Assembly: GCF_000282135.1 (NCBI RefSeq)
Contig: NZ_AKJW01000082.1
Coordinates: forward strand, 1-64,000
Length of the DNA: 64,000 bases
Direction: 5' to 3'
Source of the DNA: Herbaspirillum sp. CF444
GTDB taxonomy: Bacteria > Pseudomonadota > Gammaproteobacteria > Burkholderiales > Burkholderiaceae_D
Shown: piece by piece, positions 27,279 through 36,450 of the stretch
How the letters are laid out: each line of letters opens with the position of its first letter
How positions within the stretch are numbered: position 1 is the first letter of the stretch
Made by a program: the position numbers and the translations under genes
The notes under the pieces: model-generated
Databases searched by the model: none
Told to the model about the DNA's origin: nothing
Seen by the model: only the letters and a program-made list of their open reading frames with translations

Positions 27279-28283
27279 ATGACTAATGCGATGACTAATC
27301 CAATGAGCAAGAAACTCTTTTACGCGGTGTTGCTGATCCTGGCGCTGGCGGCGCCGTTCGGCCTGTATCCGGTGTTCCTGATGAAGATGCTGTGCTTTGC
27401 CTTGTTTGCCTGCGCCTTCAATCTGCTGATCGGTTACACCGGCTTGCTGTCCTTCGGTCACGCGGCCTTCTTCGGCGGCGCCGGTTATGTTGCCGGCCAG
27501 GCGATCAAGGCCTGGGGTGTGCCGACTGAAATCGGCCTGATCCTCGGCACCGCCACCGGCGCACTGATCGGTCTGGTGATGGGCCTGCTGGCGATTCGCC
27601 GCCAGGGCATCTACTTCACCATGATCACGCTGGCGCTGGCGCAGATGCTGTTCTTCGTTGCGCTGCAGGCGCCGTTCACCGGCGGCGAAGACGGCCTGCA
27701 GGGCATCCCGCGCGGCAAGCTGCTGGGCGTCATCGATCTGTCGAACGACATGACGCTGTACTACGTCGTGCTGGCGATCGCGATTGCCGGTTTCGCGCTG
27801 ATCGTGCGCACCATCAGCTCGCCGTTCGGCCAGGTGCTGAAGGCGATCAAGGAAAACGAACCGCGCGCCATCTCGCTGGGCTATGACGTCGACCGCTACA
27901 AGCTGCTGGCTTTCGTGCTGTCGGCGGCGCTGACCGGCCTGGCCGGCTCGACCAAGGCGCTGGTGCTCGGTTTCGAAACGCTGACCGACGTGCACTGGAG
28001 CATGTCCGGCCTGGTCGTGCTGATGACGCTGGTCGGCGGCCTGGGCACCATCATCGGTCCCATCGTCGGCGCGGTGATCATCATCATGCTGGAAAACAAG
28101 CTGGGCGATATCGGCAACTGGCTTGCCAGCGTGACGCATATCGAATGGTTCAATACCTTGGGCGACTCGGTGACCATCGTGACCGGTTTCATCTTCATCG
28201 TTTGCGTGCTGGCCTTCCGCCGCGGCATCGTCGGCGAGATTCTGCATTTGATGGGAAAACGTTCACCGTCCGCATCGCACTAG
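27279..28283 (+). CDS. ABC transporter permease, LivM type
   Basis: 334 residues, highly hydrophobic. Marks are FNLLIGYTGLLSFGHAAFFG, GIYFTMITLALAQMLFF, the loop GQVLKAIKENEPRAISLGYD, and LVVLMTLVGGLGTIIGPIVGA. It pairs with the LivH-type permease and the two ATPases. Several in-frame ATGs occur in the first 24 bases (27279, 27291, 27303); the first is kept because AAGG lies 9 bp upstream. The unit ends with a strong terminator at 28331. Confidence 0.9.
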   Translation: MTNAMTNPMSKKLFYAVLLILALAAPFGLYPVFLMKMLCFALFACAFNLLIGYTGLLSFGHAAFFGGAGYVAGQAIKAWGVPTEIGLILGTATGALIGLVMGLLAIRRQGIYFTMITLALAQMLFFVALQAPFTGGEDGLQGIPRGKLLGVIDLSNDMTLYYVVLAIAIAGFALIVRTISSPFGQVLKAIKENEPRAISLGYDVDRYKLLAFVLSAALTGLAGSTKALVLGFETLTDVHWSMSGLVVLMTLVGGLGTIIGPIVGAVIIIMLENKLGDIGNWLASVTHIEWFNTLGDSVTIVTGFIFIVCVLAFRRGIVGEILHLMGKRSPSASH

Positions 28284-28330
28284 TAGTTTTGCTCAGGCCG
28301 GTTTGCCGGCCAGGGTAACTGCAGCACTCA

Positions 28331-28368
28331 CTGCCGCCGCACAGTTCAGACTGTCCGGCGGCAGTTTT
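28331..28368 (+). terminator. Strong intrinsic terminator after the transporter operon
   Basis: CTGCCGCCG (28331-28339) pairs with CGGCGGCAG (28356-28364), extended inside by ACAGT/ACTGT, with a 4-nt loop and TTTT after the stem. Confidence 0.85.
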
Positions 28369-28443
28369 CATTTGACGCCGGCCGGTTTGCTTGTACAGTG
28401 TCGCCACGCGCAATAATGCAGCAAATGTATTTCGGAGAATTGA

Positions 28444-30447
28444 ATGGCAGTGCCCCAGACCGACGAGCAGATTGAAATTTTGAAGTGTCACGCCCAAATC
28501 GTCATGATCGAGGCGGTTGCCGGCTCGGGGAAAACCACCACGCTGGCGATGCTGGTGAAGCAGGCGCTGACGAAAGGGCTGGGGGCGCATCAGATCCAAT
28601 GCCTGTGTTTCTCCGAAGGCGCCAACAAGCGTTTCCGCGAAAAGCTGTACGAAGAAGGCGTCACCAGGCCGGTGCCGCTGAACACGGTGGAAGCGTATGC
28701 GCGCGAGTGTCTGGCGCAACTGGGCGAAGCGCTGGCGCTTGAAAAGACACGTTACTACGCGTCGGACGAAGAGCTGCGCCCGCACCTGGTGGCGGCCGCG
28801 AACAGCGTGTTGGCGCGCCATGAAGGAAGGGCGGGGCGGACCGACAACGGCTTCGATTTTTCCTTCGAAAAAAACAGCGCCAACGCCGAGGAAATGTTCT
28901 CCCTGCTGTATCGGTTTAAAGCCAGTCTGGCCTCGCATCGCTTCCATGACGAAGAGCTTGACTACGACGATCTGGATCAGCTGGCGACGCAGTTCGGGAC
29001 CCAGATCGAAGCGGTCGAAATCGGCATTGCCTACGAGCGGCAACGGCAAACCTATCCGGGCGAGTACAAATGGCGCAGCGCCGCCGATCTGGTGCCGGAC
29101 CTGGTGGAGTTGCTGAGCAATCATCCGTCCGCGTTGGAAATCCTCCCGATCAAGGGCTTGTATCTGATCGATGAGTGGCACGACATCAACGCAGCTGAAT
29201 TCCGTTTGCTGCAGTTGTTGCTCAGAGGAAAAAGATTGGTGGCGGTCGGCGATCGTTATCAAATTATCAACTCTGCGCGCGGCGCGGATATTGTCTATTC
29301 CACCGCCGGTTTCGAGATGGCCTTCCCGAATGCGCAGTACCTGCCGCTGGGGAAATCCTATCGTTTCGGCACCTCGCTGTCCAAGCTGGCGCAACGGCTG
29401 ACGGCGCGCAAATGTGCCTCGCATGAAGATCTGCACACCGAAATCAAGCGCGTGACTTACGACCCGACCTTAGCCGGAGACTGCGCCGCGAAAGTGACGC
29501 AACAGGTGCAGGCGTTGGTGAAAGCCCGGGCCGATACGCGCTACTCCGACATTGCGATCATCGTGCGCGAGCCGGACCAGACCATCGAGATCGAGAACCT
29601 GCTGCTCGATCAGAACATTCCGTATTACTGCGACGATATCGAGTCTTATCTCCACCGTCCCGAAATTCTGATGTTGCGCGGTCTGCTGCATATGGCGAGC
29701 AACTCGTTCGCGACGCTGCAAGGCGACAAGGAAAGCATCAAGCGCATGGTCATGGGATTTTCCCTGTACCTGCCGGTGGGGGAGTCGTCCGAGAACTGGG
29801 AGCGCGGCTACTTCACGGAAGGAACCTGGTTCGAGGAAGCGCAGCGCATGATCGCGGAGCAGCCGGATGCGCTCAAGGATTTTTTCGAAGCGGTACTGTG
29901 CAAACCGCGCGATGCCGACGACGACATGACGCTGCGCTGGAAGCAGCGCTTCACCGACGTCGTCGATGCGTTGCAGAAGCTGAACAAGGAGAGCAGCGCC
30001 GCCGCGTTGCTCGACTTCGCCAATCGCCGGCTGGCCCTGGTCGACGCCACCAGCCGGGCGTTCATCAATCGCAACCGGGCGACGTCGGCGGCCAAGTCCA
30101 TCCAGACCTTCATCGCCTTTGCCTCACGTCACCCGGAAATGAACGCGGCGGACTTCCTGTCGGAGTTGCACCGCCGCCAGCAAAAAGTCAGCAAGAGTCG
30201 CAGCGCCATCCAGTCGCGCCGGCAATTGACGCTGACCACCATCCAGGCGGCGAAAGGGCGGCAGTGGCCGCACGTGCTGGTGCCTTATCTGCAGCAGCAC
30301 GAATTTCCCCGCTTGCGCGATATCGCCGAGGAAGTCCGCCATTTTTATGTCGCCATGACACGGGCGGTCTCCAGCCTGTCTTTGTTTGAACCCGACGAAG
30401 AGCATGCGGGGCAACGCAGCGTCTTGATGGATCGCGTGCGCAAGTAA
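28444..30447 (+). CDS. UvrD/Rep-like superfamily 1 DNA helicase
   Basis: 667 residues. Motif I AVAGSGKTTTLAML near residue 25, motif II YLIDEWHDINAAE (DExx box with W), motif III VAVGDRYQIINSARGAD, motif IV region SYRFGTSL, motif V TTIQAAKGRQWPHVLVP and motif VI HFYVAMTRAVSSL. It is ATP-driven and probably translocates 3'-5'. It is shorter than UvrD (about 720) and lacks an obvious nuclease domain, so it is not clearly UvrD, Rep or PcrA; a repair role or a defence role are both possible. It is monocistronic between two terminator/leader regions. Confidence 0.85.
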   Translation: MAVPQTDEQIEILKCHAQIVMIEAVAGSGKTTTLAMLVKQALTKGLGAHQIQCLCFSEGANKRFREKLYEEGVTRPVPLNTVEAYARECLAQLGEALALEKTRYYASDEELRPHLVAAANSVLARHEGRAGRTDNGFDFSFEKNSANAEEMFSLLYRFKASLASHRFHDEELDYDDLDQLATQFGTQIEAVEIGIAYERQRQTYPGEYKWRSAADLVPDLVELLSNHPSALEILPIKGLYLIDEWHDINAAEFRLLQLLLRGKRLVAVGDRYQIINSARGADIVYSTAGFEMAFPNAQYLPLGKSYRFGTSLSKLAQRLTARKCASHEDLHTEIKRVTYDPTLAGDCAAKVTQQVQALVKARADTRYSDIAIIVREPDQTIEIENLLLDQNIPYYCDDIESYLHRPEILMLRGLLHMASNSFATLQGDKESIKRMVMGFSLYLPVGESSENWERGYFTEGTWFEEAQRMIAEQPDALKDFFEAVLCKPRDADDDMTLRWKQRFTDVVDALQKLNKESSAAALLDFANRRLALVDATSRAFINRNRATSAAKSIQTFIAFASRHPEMNAADFLSELHRRQQKVSKSRSAIQSRRQLTLTTIQAAKGRQWPHVLVPYLQQHEFPRLRDIAEEVRHFYVAMTRAVSSLSLFEPDEEHAGQRSVLMDRVRK

Positions 30448-30514
30448 AGTCCCTTGCTCATATTTTCTTTGCATGCCGTTGGACACATCATAGGAGTGGA
30501 GAAGCACGGGCCGG

Positions 30515-30596
30515 GGGAGTAAAATGCTTGTCGCTCTGACAGTGCCGACGGCTCGCTTCGCGGCTGAATGTCGGGGCTGAACCGACAAGTACTCCC
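30515..30596 (+). ncRNA. Possible structured leader upstream of the TSUP gene
   Basis: Nested complementary blocks: GGGAGT 30515-30520 with ACTCCC 30591-30596, CTTGTCG 30527-30533 with CGACAAG 30583-30589, and CCGAC 30545-30549 with GTCGG 30570-30574. The three helices stack in order with internal loops, ending 71 bp before the TSUP start codon. No known riboswitch class is recognised. Confidence 0.4.
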
Positions 30597-30667
30597 TTCT
30601 CCCGTTTAGCGAAAGCCTCCGATGTCGTTGTTTTTCCCGCGCTGTATCTTCACGCAGGCAGGTACGC

Positions 30668-31441
30668 ATGCCTGATCTCTTTTCCAATTATGTAATTCTC
30701 TGTGTCGGTGCCTTCGTCGCCGGCCTGGTCGATGCGGTGGTCGGCGGCGGCGGCCTGGTGCTGATCCCGACGCTGTTTTCGGTATTTCCCAATGTCGCGC
30801 CGGCCACGCTGCTGGGCACCAACAAGGTGGCCGGCGTCATGGGCACCAGTGCAGCCGCAATCAACTTCGCCCGCAAGGTGCGCATCCATTGGGCGGCGGC
30901 AGCGCCTGCCGCGTTGGCGGCATTTGCCTTGTCCTTCACGGGCGCCTACCTGGTCACCCACGTGCCGACCGACATGATGCGGAAGGCTCTCCCTTTTGTG
31001 TTGCTGGCCGTAGCGATCTATACCCTCAAGAAAAAAGACTTCGGCCAGACCCATGCGCCGTTGTTGTCCGGCGGCAAGGAAAAACTCTATGCAGTGCTGG
31101 TCGGTGCCGGGGTAGGATTCTACGACGGCTTGTTCGGGCCCGGTACCGGCAGCTTCTTCGTGTTCCTGTTCGTACGGATCTTTGGCTACGATTTCCTGCG
31201 CGCCTCGGCCGTGTCGAAGGTAGTCAATATCGCGACCAATCTGGCTGCCCTGGTCTGGTTCTCGTACAACGGTCACGTGATCTGGCAATTGGGTCTGCTG
31301 ATGGCGGTATTCAATATCGGTGGTTCCCTGGTCGGTACCAAGCTGGCGATGAAGCATGGCAGCAGCTTCGTCCGCAAACTTTTCTTGTTTGTGGTGAGCG
31401 CGCTGATTTTGAAGACGGGCTACGACGCATTTTTAAAATGA
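30668..31441 (+). CDS. TSUP (TauE/SafE) family transporter
   Basis: 257 residues, about eight membrane segments. Family motifs are GLVDAVVGGGGLVLIPTLF and LLGTNKVAGVMGTSAAA in the first half, then the internal repeat GVGFYDGLFGPGTGSFFVF and VVNIATNLAALV. TSUP proteins export or import sulfite, sulfonates, sulfoacetate or other organic anions. The gene is monocistronic, preceded by a possible structured leader and followed by a parS-like palindrome and a terminator. The substrate is unknown. Confidence 0.9.
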   Translation: MPDLFSNYVILCVGAFVAGLVDAVVGGGGLVLIPTLFSVFPNVAPATLLGTNKVAGVMGTSAAAINFARKVRIHWAAAAPAALAAFALSFTGAYLVTHVPTDMMRKALPFVLLAVAIYTLKKKDFGQTHAPLLSGGKEKLYAVLVGAGVGFYDGLFGPGTGSFFVFLFVRIFGYDFLRASAVSKVVNIATNLAALVWFSYNGHVIWQLGLLMAVFNIGGSLVGTKLAMKHGSSFVRKLFLFVVSALILKTGYDAFLK

Positions 31442-31453
31442 ACATCGCATAGA

Positions 31454-31489
31454 TTCCGGCGATTGTTTCACGTGGAACAATCGCCGGAA
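31454..31489. other. 36-bp palindrome containing a near-parS site
   Basis: Perfect 14-bp arms TTCCGGCGATTGTT and AACAATCGCCGGAA surround TCACGTGG. Inside it, 31464-31479 reads TGTTTCACGTGGAACA, one base from consensus parS. The single mismatch is a G that can pair with U in RNA, so the transcript would form an almost continuous hairpin just after the TSUP stop codon. Confidence 0.65.
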
Positions 31490-31507
31490 AGTATCGGGGT
31501 AGTTGAG

Positions 31508-31533
31508 AAGGGGAGCCAAGGCTTCCCTTTTTT
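31508..31533 (+). terminator. Terminator downstream of the TSUP gene
   Basis: GGGGAGCC (31510-31517) pairs with GGCTTCCC (31520-31527) over a tight loop, followed by six Ts. Confidence 0.8.
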
Positions 31534-31576
31534 GTTTATGCGCTGTTGATCGATTCTTGTCTGCCCTGGTCCAAAC

Positions 31577-31592
31577 TGTTTCACGTGAAACA
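31577..31592. other. parS, ParB-binding centromere site
   Basis: TGTTTCACGTGAAACA is the exact consensus parS palindrome. It lies 100 bp before mnmG and 4 kb before parA-parB, about 13 kb from the origin modules, as expected for origin-proximal centromere sites. Confidence 0.95.
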
Positions 31593-31653
31593 AAAAACGT
31601 GACTAAAACGGGAATAACAGGGGCCGGGTCTGATACCCATCCTAAAAAGACTT

Positions 31654-31659
31654 TATAAT
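31654..31659 (+). promoter_or_regulatory. Candidate mnmG promoter -10
   Basis: TATAAT 35 bp upstream of the mnmG start codon. A weak -35 (TGATAC at 31631) is at 17-bp spacing. It lies just past the parS site, so ParB spreading could affect it. Confidence 0.5.
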
Positions 31660-31693
31660 CTCGCCTCTGTTCACCGTCTCCACGAGGCGCATT

Positions 31694-33649
31694 ATGCTAT
31701 TTCCCACACAATTTGATGTCATCGTCGTCGGCGGCGGTCACGCCGGAACCGAAGCCGCATTGGCATCCGCCCGCATGGGGCAAACCACATTGCTGTTGAC
31801 GCACAACATCGAGACCCTCGGTCAGATGTCCTGCAATCCTTCCATCGGCGGCATCGGCAAAGGTCACCTGGTCAAGGAAGTCGACGCCATGGGCGGGGCG
31901 ATGGCCATTGCGACCGACGAGGCGGGCATCCAATTCCGCATCCTGAATTCGTCCAAGGGCCCGGCTGTCCGCGCCACGCGCGCCCAGGCTGACCGTATCC
32001 TGTACAAGCAGGCGATCCGTTCGCGCCTGGAAAACCAGCCGAATCTGTGGTTGTTCCAGCAGGCGGTGGATGATCTGATGGTCGAGGGCGACCGCGTCAT
32101 CGGCGCCGTGACCCAGGCCGGCATCAAGTTTGCGGGCAGGGCGGTGGTATTGACCGCGGGTACTTTCCTCGACGGGAAGATCCACGTCGGCCTCAACAAT
32201 TACTCCGCCGGACGCGCCGGCGACCCGCCGGCGATCTCCTTGTCGGCCCGTCTGAAAGAACTCAAGCTGCCGCAGGGCCGTCTGAAAACCGGCACGCCGC
32301 CGCGCATCGACGGTCGCAGCATCGACTTTTCGGTGCTGGAAGAGCAGCCGGGCGACCTCGATCCCATCCCGGTATTCTCGGTCATGGGCAATGTCGCCAT
32401 GCATCCGGAGCAGATGCCGTGCTGGATTACCCATACCAACACCCAGACCCACGACATCATTCGCGCCGGCCTGGATCGCAGCCCGATGTACACCGGCGTG
32501 ATCGAAGGCGTCGGTCCGCGCTATTGCCCGTCGATCGAAGACAAGATCCACCGCTTCTCGGGCAAGGATTCGCACCAGATCTATCTGGAACCGGAAGGCC
32601 TGACCACCAACGAGTTCTACCCCAACGGCATCTCCACCAGCTTGCCGTTCGACGTGCAGCTGGCGCTGGTGCGCTCGATGCGCGGCATGGAAAACGCCCA
32701 CATCCTGCGTCCGGGCTACGCCATCGAGTACGACTACTTCGATCCGCGCGGCCTCAAGTCCTCGCTGGAAACCCGCCAAATCCAGGGCTTGTTCTTCGCC
32801 GGCCAGATCAATGGCACCACCGGTTACGAAGAAGCCGCCGCCCAAGGCATGCTGGCCGGCCTCAACGCCGCGCTGCAGACGCAGGGCAAGGACAGCTGGA
32901 CGCCGCGCCGCGACGAGGCTTACCTCGGCGTGCTGGTCGACGACCTGATTACCCAGGGCGTGCAAGAGCCTTATCGCATGTTCACCAGCCGCGCCGAATA
33001 TCGCCTGAGCCTGCGCGAAGACAACGCCGACCTGCGCCTCACCGAAATCGGCCGCCAGCTCGGCTGCGTCGGCGACGCGCAATGGGAAATGTTCGAGAAA
33101 AAACGCGAAGCCGTTGCACGTGAAATGGAACGCCTGAAATCCACCTGGGTGAATCCGCGCATCCTCGGCGATGCCGAAGCCGAACGCGTGTTGGGCAAAG
33201 CCATCGAACGCGAATACAACCTGGTCGATCTGCTGCGCCGTCCGAACGTGACCTACGACAGCCTGATGACCCTGACCGGCGCCGACGGCCAGGCGCTCGC
33301 CGGTCCCGGCGTCGCCGACGATCCGGTGCGCGAACAGATCGAAATCCAGATCAAGTACGCCGGCTACATCGATCGCCAGGCCAAGGAAATCGGCCGCCAG
33401 GAACACAATGAAAGCCTGAAGTTGCCGGCCGACCTCGACTACATGGACGTCAAAGCCCTGTCGATCGAAGTGCGCCAGAAGCTCAACAAGCACAAGCCGG
33501 AAACCCTTGGCCAGGCATCGCGCATTTCCGGCGTGACGCCGGCGGCCCTGTCCCTGTTGCTGGTCCACCTGAAAAAAGGCGGTCTGAAAAATGCAGCCGA
33601 CTCGACAGACGCCGGCGGCGACTCCGACAACCACAATCAGGCGGCCTGA
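31694..33649 (+). CDS. mnmG: tRNA uridine-5-carboxymethylaminomethyl modification enzyme MnmG
   Basis: 651 residues (E. coli 629). FAD-binding start [23 protein letters not shown], GidA motif 1 [14 protein letters not shown], signature [12 protein letters not shown], motif [20 protein letters not shown], and the C-terminal MnmE/tRNA-binding helices. With MnmE it modifies the wobble uridine of several tRNAs. First gene of an operon with rsmG, which starts 5 bases after the stop. Conserved location near oriC. Confidence 0.98.
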   Translation: MLFPTQFDVIVVGGGHAGTEAALASARMGQTTLLLTHNIETLGQMSCNPSIGGIGKGHLVKEVDAMGGAMAIATDEAGIQFRILNSSKGPAVRATRAQADRILYKQAIRSRLENQPNLWLFQQAVDDLMVEGDRVIGAVTQAGIKFAGRAVVLTAGTFLDGKIHVGLNNYSAGRAGDPPAISLSARLKELKLPQGRLKTGTPPRIDGRSIDFSVLEEQPGDLDPIPVFSVMGNVAMHPEQMPCWITHTNTQTHDIIRAGLDRSPMYTGVIEGVGPRYCPSIEDKIHRFSGKDSHQIYLEPEGLTTNEFYPNGISTSLPFDVQLALVRSMRGMENAHILRPGYAIEYDYFDPRGLKSSLETRQIQGLFFAGQINGTTGYEEAAAQGMLAGLNAALQTQGKDSWTPRRDEAYLGVLVDDLITQGVQEPYRMFTSRAEYRLSLREDNADLRLTEIGRQLGCVGDAQWEMFEKKREAVAREMERLKSTWVNPRILGDAEAERVLGKAIEREYNLVDLLRRPNVTYDSLMTLTGADGQALAGPGVADDPVREQIEIQIKYAGYIDRQAKEIGRQEHNESLKLPADLDYMDVKALSIEVRQKLNKHKPETLGQASRISGVTPAALSLLLVHLKKGGLKNAADSTDAGGDSDNHNQAA

Positions 33650-33654
33650 GCATT

Positions 33655-34314
33655 GTGAACACGACAAGCACCGACACCAAGCTGGCCGATACCCTGAGCG
33701 CCGGCGCCGAAGCCCTCGGCCTTGCGCTCAGCGCCGGCCAGCAACAGAAACTGCTGGCCTACCTCGCCCTGATGGCGAAGTGGAACCGCACCTACAACCT
33801 GACCGCCTTGCGCGATCCGGCCCAGATGATGACGCATCATCTGCTCGACTCGCTGGCCGTGGTCAAGGCCTTCGAGGGCGCGACCAATGTGCTGGACGTC
33901 GGCGCCGGCGGCGGTTTGCCGGGCATCGTGCTGGCGATCTGGGCGGCCGAGGCGCAACCGGCAATGCGGGTTGCCATGATCGATACGGTGCACAAGAAGA
34001 CCGCTTTTCTGACGCAAGCCAAGGCGGAGTTGCAATTGGGCAATGTCTCGGTGTATACCGCGCGCGTCGAACAGTTGCAGGTTGAGCAACTGTTCGACGT
34101 GATTACTTCGCGCGCATTTGCGGAACTCAATGACTTCGTCAACTGGTCGAATCATCTGCTGCAAGCCGGCGGCCATTACATCGCCCTCAAGGGCGTGATG
34201 CCGCAGGATGAAATTGCCCGTCTCCCCGAGGGATGGAAAGTCGCCCGTACCGAAGCCCTGCAGGTGCCCGGTCTGGATGCCGAACGTCATCTGATCTTCA
34301 TCGAAAGGTCTTGA
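33655..34314 (+). CDS. rsmG: 16S rRNA m7G527 methyltransferase RsmG
   Basis: 219 residues with a GTG start. Conserved [28 protein letters not shown], the SAM-binding glycine loop [17 protein letters not shown], and [15 protein letters not shown]. It methylates G527 of 16S rRNA at N7. The spacing of 5 bases after mnmG and direct junction with the lipocalin gene (TGA immediately followed by ATG) indicate co-transcription. Confidence 0.96.
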   Translation: MNTTSTDTKLADTLSAGAEALGLALSAGQQQKLLAYLALMAKWNRTYNLTALRDPAQMMTHHLLDSLAVVKAFEGATNVLDVGAGGGLPGIVLAIWAAEAQPAMRVAMIDTVHKKTAFLTQAKAELQLGNVSVYTARVEQLQVEQLFDVITSRAFAELNDFVNWSNHLLQAGGHYIALKGVMPQDEIARLPEGWKVARTEALQVPGLDAERHLIFIERS

Positions 34315-34869
34315 ATGAATACCCAGCTTGCCCGTCGCCTGTTTTCTTCCCTGATGCTGGCCTGCGCCGCTGCCGCGGCATTGCCGGCCGTGGCGCAGGA
34401 AGTCGTCACGGTTCCTTTGGTGGACCTCAAACGCTACGTCGGCAAGTGGTATGAAATCGCGCGCTTCCCCAATAGTTTCCAGAAGAAATGCATCGCCAAC
34501 GCGACCGCCGAATATCGCGTGCGCGCCGACGGCGACATCGACGTCATCAACCGCTGCAAGGTAGAGGGCGGCGTGCTCGATCAGGCCGACGGCCTGGCAC
34601 ACGTCACCGCCGGCAGCAACAACGCCAAGCTGCAGGTGCGCTTTGCCCCGGCCTGGCTGGCATGGTTCCCGCTGGTGTGGGGCGACTACTGGATCATCGA
34701 TCTGGATCCGGATTATTCCATCGCCACCGTCGGCACGCCGTCGCGCGATTATCTGTGGATCCTGTCGCGCAAGCCGGCGCTGTCGACCGCGGAATACGAG
34801 GCGGCGGTCAACAACGCCACCAAGCAGGGATTCGATACGTCGAAGCTGGTCAAGACGCCGCAGCAATAA
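34315..34869 (+). CDS. Lipocalin, Blc-like
   Basis: 184 residues. Signal peptide to about residue 27 (LPAVAQ); no lipobox Cys, unlike E. coli Blc, so it is a soluble periplasmic or secreted form. Lipocalin signature VDLKRYVGKWYEIARFPNSFQKKC, then the strand ATAEYRVRADGDIDVINRC and DYWIIDLDPDYSIATVG, SRDYLWILSRKP. It binds fatty acids or lysophospholipids and may serve membrane maintenance. It abuts rsmG with no gap. Confidence 0.92.
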   Translation: MNTQLARRLFSSLMLACAAAAALPAVAQEVVTVPLVDLKRYVGKWYEIARFPNSFQKKCIANATAEYRVRADGDIDVINRCKVEGGVLDQADGLAHVTAGSNNAKLQVRFAPAWLAWFPLVWGDYWIIDLDPDYSIATVGTPSRDYLWILSRKPALSTAEYEAAVNNATKQGFDTSKLVKTPQQ

Positions 34870-34924
34870 TCCCGGTAACCGCAGTAACGACTACGATCAC
34901 GTACAACGAAAACGAGGAGACATC

Positions 34925-35557
34925 ATGCAGGCACTGTTTCATACCATGGGCATTACCGACGTCTGGCAACTGGTCGCCGCGACCGTGGTGTTCCTGATGT
35001 TGCCGGGACCGGGCACCTTCTGCGTGCTGACGTGTTCGGCCAAGCATGGCTTGCGCGGCGGCTTTGTGGCGATCGCGGGATTGATGTTAGGCGACATCGT
35101 GCTGATGTTTCTGGCGGCGATCGGCGTGGCGGCCTTGCTGCATGCGAATCCCTTGCTGTTCAAGGGAATGCAGTACATCGGCGCGGCGTATCTTGCCTAT
35201 CTCGGCGCGCGCCTGCTGTTTGCGAAGGAAGAGGGCGGATCTTCGGTGGTGCCGTTTTCGAACATGGCGGATTTCCGCCGCGGCTTTTTCGTGACCTTGA
35301 TGAATCCGAAGGCGATCGTGTTTTACATGGCCTTTTTCCCGCTGTTCATCGATCCGGCAACGCAGCAGGGCGCGGCGACTTTCCTCGCCATGGGTGCGGT
35401 AATTTGCACTTGCACCCTGATCTATGGCAGTCTGCTGGTCCTGGTGGGAAATGCCGCGGCAAAACGCCTGGCGCGCAACCGTACGATCGCCACGCTGGCG
35501 TCGCGCGCGGCAGGTATTTTCCTGATCGGCTTCGGCATCAAGTTAAGTACAAACTGA
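34925..35557 (+). CDS. LysE/RhtB-family amino acid exporter
   Basis: 210 residues with about six membrane segments. Family marks are LMLPGPGTFCVLTCSAKHGLRGG and IGAAYLAYLGARLLF, then FFVTLMNPKAIVFYMAFFPLFID. It probably exports amino acids or small metabolites. Start ATG 34925 has GAGGAG seven bases upstream. It sits between the lipocalin and parA; the parA gap of 62 bp may hold a separate promoter. Confidence 0.9.
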   Translation: MQALFHTMGITDVWQLVAATVVFLMLPGPGTFCVLTCSAKHGLRGGFVAIAGLMLGDIVLMFLAAIGVAALLHANPLLFKGMQYIGAAYLAYLGARLLFAKEEGGSSVVPFSNMADFRRGFFVTLMNPKAIVFYMAFFPLFIDPATQQGAATFLAMGAVICTCTLIYGSLLVLVGNAAAKRLARNRTIATLASRAAGIFLIGFGIKLSTN

Positions 35558-35619
35558 GAAATCTGAACCTGTATTGCATCAACCCCGAGCACCAACGGAA
35601 CACTCACTAAAAAGAACCT

Positions 35620-36390
35620 ATGGCTAAAATCTTTTGCGTTGCGAATCAAAAAGGCGGCGTCGGTAAAACCACCACAGCAGTCAATCTCGCCGCCGGTCTG
35701 GCGCAGCACAATCAGCGCGTGTTGCTGGCCGACCTCGATCCGCAGGGCAATGCCACCATGGGTTCCGGCATCAACAAGGCCGAGTTGCAGGGTTCGATCT
35801 ACGAAGTGCTGCTCGGCATGTCCGACATCAAGAGCGTGCGCAAGCGTTCCGAAAGCGGCAACTTCGACGTGCTGCCAGCCAACCGCGAACTGGCCGGCGC
35901 CGAAGTCGAAATGGTCGAACTCGACAATCGCGAGAAGCGCCTCAAGGACGCCTTCGCCGCCATCGCCGACGACTACGATTTCATCCTCATCGATTGTCCG
36001 CCAGCGCTGTCGCTGCTGACCCTCAATGGCTTGTGCTCGGCGCACGGCGTGGTGATCCCGATGCAGTGCGAATACTATGCGCTCGAAGGTTTGTCGGATC
36101 TCGTCAACACCATCAAGAAAGTGCACGCCAAGCTCAATCCCGATCTCAAGATCATCGGCCTGCTGCGCGTGATGTTCGACCCGCGCATGACGCTGTCGCA
36201 ACAGGTGTCCGACCAGCTCGAGCAGCACTTCGGCGACAAGGTGTTCAAGACCGTGATCCCGCGCAATGTGCGTCTGGCGGAAGCGCCGTCCTACGGCATG
36301 CCGGGCGTGAATTTCGACGCCGCATCGAAGGGCGCGCAGGCCTACATCGCGTTCGGCGCCGAGATGGTCGAGCGCATCAAGACCTTGTGA
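35620..36390 (+). CDS. parA: Chromosome partitioning ATPase ParA (Soj)
   Basis: 256 residues, the short chromosomal Soj type without an N-terminal HTH. Deviant Walker A FCVANQKGGVGKTTTAVNLA, A' motif LLADLDPQGNATMGSG, B motif FILIDCPPALSLLTLNGL and DPRMTLSQQVSDQL. It moves ParB-parS complexes by binding DNA nonspecifically in its ATP form. The parB gene follows 60 bp downstream and a perfect parS lies 4 kb upstream. Confidence 0.97.
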   Translation: MAKIFCVANQKGGVGKTTTAVNLAAGLAQHNQRVLLADLDPQGNATMGSGINKAELQGSIYEVLLGMSDIKSVRKRSESGNFDVLPANRELAGAEVEMVELDNREKRLKDAFAAIADDYDFILIDCPPALSLLTLNGLCSAHGVVIPMQCEYYALEGLSDLVNTIKKVHAKLNPDLKIIGLLRVMFDPRMTLSQQVSDQLEQHFGDKVFKTVIPRNVRLAEAPSYGMPGVNFDAASKGAQAYIAFGAEMVERIKTL

Positions 36391-36450
36391 TCGTTATAAA
36401 CGATATAAATAATTTAAGTAATCAGCACTTCAGAAACAGGTAGGTAAAAG

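Noticed and set aside
26391-28247. 618-codon antisense frame opposite the two permease genes
   Set aside because: The His/Gln/Asp-rich translation is the mirror of hydrophobic codons in the permeases; no ribosome site or known fold.
33112-33127. CACGTGAAA core inside mnmG as another parS
   Set aside because: Only 12 of 16 positions match the parS consensus, and it lies in coding sequence.
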